Shown: piece by piece, positions 36,751-39,227 of the stretch
How positions within the stretch are numbered: the first letter of the stretch is position 1
Layout: each line of letters begins with the position of its first letter
Assembly: GCA_002705575.1 (NCBI GenBank)
Contig: PAHI01000054.1
Coordinates: 1-39,227 of the forward strand
Direction: 5' to 3'
DNA length: 39,227 bases
DNA from: Fidelibacterota bacterium
GTDB taxonomy: Bacteria; Marinisomatota; Marinisomatia; SCGC-AAA003-L08; GCA-002719095
Made by a program: the position numbers and the translations under genes
Notes under the pieces: generated by a model
Told to the model about the DNA's origin: nothing
Database searches by the model: none
The model's input: the letters and a program-made list of their open reading frames with translations, nothing else

Positions 36751-36786
36751 AAAAAAATCCCTCAATTCAAGGGATTTTTTTTTTTT
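36751..36786 (-). terminator. Rho-independent terminator between the exported peptide gene and the secretin
   Basis: ATCCCT and AGGGAT form the stem with loop CAATTCA, flanked by A and T runs on both sides. It terminates the small exported protein gene on the minus strand; the symmetric A/T flanks would allow either direction. Confidence 0.85.
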
Positions 36787-36820
36787 ACTTTTTAAAAGCT
36801 ACTAAAGCTGCATTTAAATA

Positions 36821-37105
36821 TTATTTTTCTTTAGATGCATTTTCTTTAAAATCTTTCAAAAACTTAACTAACTCACCTTTTTCAGCATCTGATAAATCTT
36901 TAAAGTTCTTACTAATAGCCTTATCAATAAGATCAACATCAGTTTTCTTCAACTGTATTTTACTTTTCTTTGACTGAGTAAAATATACTTTTTTAGATGT
37001 TTTAGCCTTTGATTTTACTGCTTTTTTCTTATATGTCCCCTTAGCAAAAACAACAGATGAAAGAGCAAAAAGAGATATTAAAGCAATTATTGAATATTTT
37101 TTCAT
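36821..37105 (-). CDS. Small lysine-rich exported protein
   Basis: 94 residues from the ATG at 37105, preceded by GGAG with six bases of spacing; two upstream ATGs give ten extra residues without a ribosome site. Signal peptide MKKYSIIALISLFALSSVVFA ends at A21. The mature part starts KGTYKKKAVKSKAKTSKK, strongly basic, then KKTDVDLIDKAISKNFKDLSDAEKGELVKFLKDFKENA, an amphipathic helical stretch. I recognise no family. It could bind envelope polymers or nucleic acid, or be a chaperone-like periplasmic peptide; nothing in the sequence decides. A terminator follows the gene, and acs is divergent. Confidence 0.7.
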   Translation of the reverse strand: MKKYSIIALISLFALSSVVFAKGTYKKKAVKSKAKTSKKVYFTQSKKSKIQLKKTDVDLIDKAISKNFKDLSDAEKGELVKFLKDFKENASKEK

Positions 37106-37165
37106 AACCTTCTCCATTTTATTATTAAAAAACAATTAAGTTTATACACGTATAATTTAACAATA

Positions 37166-37181
37166 AGTGATATAAATCAAA
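37166..37181. promoter_or_regulatory. Weak Crp/Fnr-like site between the small exported protein gene and acs
   Basis: AGTGATATAAATCAAA agrees with the core of the site at 4995-5018 at 13 of 16 positions, and with the FNR pattern TTGAT-N4-ATCAA at nine of ten. It is ten bases before the acs ATG; a TATAAT lies at 37151-37156. The location is unusual for activation of acs and could instead serve the divergent gene. Confidence 0.35.
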
Positions 37182-37191
37182 AAAATAAAAT

Positions 37192-39114
37192 ATGATTAAC
37201 TATAAAAACAATAAAAATGCTCACATAAAAGATTTAAAGAGCTATAACATTAAATATAAAGAATCTATTAGTAACACCAATCGATTTTGGGAGAAACAAG
37301 CAAACCAAATCGAATGGATAAAGAAGTGGGACCAAATCTCTAATGTTGATTACAAAAAAGCTAAAATTGAATGGTACAAAAATGCAAAACTTAATGTTTC
37401 CTATAATTGTATTGACCGTCATATAAATAGAGGAAACGGAAACAATTCTGCTATTATATGGGAAGGAAATAATCCTGATGAATCTATAACCTTAACATAT
37501 AATCAACTTTTAAAAAAAGTATCTACGTTTGCCAACGTTCTTAAGAAACATAATATTAAAAAAGGTGACAGAGTTTGTATATATATGCAAATGATTCCAG
37601 AACTAGCTATTGCTATGCTTGCATGTGCACGAATTGGAGCTATACACTCTATTGTATTTGGAGCATTCTCGTCAGAATCATTAATAGATAGAATAAATGA
37701 CTCTTCATGTAAAGCTATCATCACTCAAGATAGCGGGGTAAGAGGAACTAAAACAAATATACCGATGAAAGATAATGTTGATAAAGCACTTGTACAAACT
37801 CCAAGCATTGAAAAATGTTTTGTAGTTAAAAGAACATGCTCTGAAATTGAAATGCAAAAAAACCGTGACTTTTGGTGGGATGATGAAGTTAAAACAGTAC
37901 CCAATGTATGTAAGCCTGAAACAATCGATGCTGAAGATCCTTTATTTATATTATATACTTCTGGTTCTACTGGAAAGCCTAAAGGAGTTCTTCATACATC
38001 AGGAGGATACTTAGTATATGCTTCCTATACTCATAGAATTGTTTTTGACTATCAAAAGAATGATGTCTACTGGTGTACTGCTGATATTGGGTGGATTACA
38101 GGTCACTCTTATATTATTTATGGACCTTTATGTAATGGTGCAATTACTATGATGTTTGAAGGAGTCCCCAATTATCCAGATTACGGTAGATTTTGGAGAA
38201 TTATAGAAAAACACAAAGTTAATATTTTTTATACAGCACCAACAGCTCTTAGAGCTTTAATGAAAGAGGGAAACAGTTATGTTGAACAATATGATAGAAG
38301 CTCACTTAAACTACTCGGAACTGTAGGAGAAACCATTAAAAAACCTGAATGGGAATGGTATTATGAAACTGTAGGAAATAAAACCTGTCCTATTGTTGAT
38401 ACCTGGTGGCAAACTGAAACAGGAGGAATATTAATATCTCCTATACCTTCTGCAACTTCACTTAAACCTGGTTCTGCAACTCTACCTTTTTTTGGAATTC
38501 AACCAATATTACTAGATCAGGACGGTAATGAAATTAAAGGTAATCCAGCTGAAGGACTTTTAGCAATTAAAAATTCATGGCCAGGTCAAATGAGAACAGT
38601 TTATGGAGACCATCAAAGATTTTTTGACACATATTTTTCTCAATTCAAAGGATATTATTTTACAGGAGATGGTGCAAAAAGAGATGAAGATGGTTATTAC
38701 TGGATTACTGGAAGAGTAGATGATGTTTTAAATGTTTCCGGTCATCGCTTAGGAACTGCTGAAATTGAAGGAGCTATAGGTGCTCATAAGAATGTTGCAG
38801 AAGCAGCTATTGTTGGTTACTCTCATAACATTAAAGGAGAAGCAATATATGCCTTTGTTACCTTAATGACTGGAATCAATCAAAGTGAAGGCATAAAAAA
38901 AGAAATCAAACAAAAAGTACGAGATATTATAGGTCCTCATGCAACTCCTGAAAAAATTCAATTTACAAATGCACTTCCAAAAACTCGATCAGGTAAAATT
39001 ATGCGTAGAGTCCTTCGAAGTATAGCAAAAAACAACATTGAAAAAATGGGTGATATATCTACTCTAGCAGAACCCGGTGTTGTTAAAGATTTAATCAGGA
39101 ATAGAATCATATAA
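37192..39114 (+). CDS. acsA: Acetyl-coenzyme A synthetase (AMP-forming)
   Basis: 640 residues, near the E. coli Acs length of 652. It converts acetate, ATP and CoA to acetyl-CoA via acetyl-AMP. The adenylate-forming signature [62 protein letters not shown] and the C-terminal [12 protein letters not shown] are all seen; the Lys of RSGK is the catalytic residue controlled by acetylation in other bacteria. The nucleotide motif reads [17 protein letters not shown] rather than the common GEPINPEAW, a small divergence. No good ribosome site precedes the ATG. A terminator follows eleven bases past the stop gap. Confidence 0.95.
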   Translation: MINYKNNKNAHIKDLKSYNIKYKESISNTNRFWEKQANQIEWIKKWDQISNVDYKKAKIEWYKNAKLNVSYNCIDRHINRGNGNNSAIIWEGNNPDESITLTYNQLLKKVSTFANVLKKHNIKKGDRVCIYMQMIPELAIAMLACARIGAIHSIVFGAFSSESLIDRINDSSCKAIITQDSGVRGTKTNIPMKDNVDKALVQTPSIEKCFVVKRTCSEIEMQKNRDFWWDDEVKTVPNVCKPETIDAEDPLFILYTSGSTGKPKGVLHTSGGYLVYASYTHRIVFDYQKNDVYWCTADIGWITGHSYIIYGPLCNGAITMMFEGVPNYPDYGRFWRIIEKHKVNIFYTAPTALRALMKEGNSYVEQYDRSSLKLLGTVGETIKKPEWEWYYETVGNKTCPIVDTWWQTETGGILISPIPSATSLKPGSATLPFFGIQPILLDQDGNEIKGNPAEGLLAIKNSWPGQMRTVYGDHQRFFDTYFSQFKGYYFTGDGAKRDEDGYYWITGRVDDVLNVSGHRLGTAEIEGAIGAHKNVAEAAIVGYSHNIKGEAIYAFVTLMTGINQSEGIKKEIKQKVRDIIGPHATPEKIQFTNALPKTRSGKIMRRVLRSIAKNNIEKMGDISTLAEPGVVKDLIRNRII

Positions 39115-39117
39115 CGA

Positions 39118-39157
39118 AGAAAGCCCCACCAAATATTTATGATGGGGCTTTCTTTAA
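39118..39157. terminator. Bidirectional rho-independent terminator after acsA
   Basis: Stem AGAAAGCCCCA (39118-39128) with TGGGGCTTTCT (39143-39153), loop of 14 bases, T run to the right and A-rich flank to the left. It ends acsA and, on the minus strand, would end any gene coming from the right edge. Confidence 0.88.
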
Positions 39158-39179
39158 TATCACGTAATGTGAACTTTAA

Positions 39180-39224
39180 TTATTTCATCAACATTACTTT
39201 TTGTGTAGTCACATTACCTGCATA
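39180..39224 (-). other. Possible C-terminal tail of a T9SS cargo gene entering from the right
   Basis: On the minus strand the frame ending at TAA (39182-39180) reads YAGNVTTQKVMLMK, which resembles the last strand of T9SS sorting domains (AG...T.K...L.K). A bidirectional terminator lies just beyond. However, the codon at the window edge (39227-39225) is TAG in this frame, so an intact gene is not shown. Confidence 0.3.
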
Positions 39225-39227
39225 CTA

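Overview
The window is about 39 kb of AT-rich, gene-dense DNA. I read it as a marine bacterium of the FCB group, most likely Candidatus Marinimicrobia (SAR406) or a close relative. The reasons are an SprA-family type IX secretion (T9SS) translocon beside PorV/PorQ-like barrels, large secreted proteins carrying DCNGDCGG-type repeats and dockerin repeats, a C25 peptidase, and clear AGGAG-type ribosome binding sites, which argue against typical Bacteroidota. This placement is inference from gene content; there is no rRNA in the window.

Left part, 1-18375, all on the minus strand. A tightly coupled operon runs rdgB, sprA, a glutaminyl-cyclase-like M28 enzyme, prmA, a lipoprotein, a beta-propeller protein with a T9SS-type tail, and two PorV/PorQ-like barrels, with 1-22 base overlaps or gaps at most junctions. 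After a 250-base gap holding a perfect CRP-type palindrome comes a very large secreted protein that runs off the left edge. It has four lamin-tail domains, a blue-copper-like domain, metal-binding Cys/Gly/Asp repeats and a dockerin. Together this looks like a secretion and cell-surface locus.

Middle, 18484-28577. tRNA-Phe with a terminator; a DUF2237 protein; a large gingipain-like C25 protein ending in a dockerin; a ROK kinase and ABC exporter pair; a convergent class V aminotransferase-like enzyme with a VOC protein; Hsp20; and a PfkB kinase. The aminotransferase appears to use an AUU start codon.

Right part, 28652-39227. An S9 prolyl-oligopeptidase-type peptidase, gpmA, a 52-residue zinc-knuckle-like protein, an ScfR-type regulator with a perfect palindrome just before its start, an MscS channel with a cyclic-nucleotide-binding domain abutting a secretin, a small lysine-rich exported protein, and acetyl-CoA synthetase followed by a bidirectional terminator. 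A short T9SS-like C-terminal tail is readable at the right edge.

The most noteworthy signals are the glutaminyl cyclase coupled to an SprA whose predicted mature N-terminus is glutamine; the lamin-tail/cupredoxin surface protein behind a CRP-like palindrome; the AUU start; the C25 protein lacking the usual catalytic histidine motif; and the palindrome before the ScfR gene. No CRISPR array, IS element, prophage or rRNA was seen, and no gap without a gene exceeds 300 bases.
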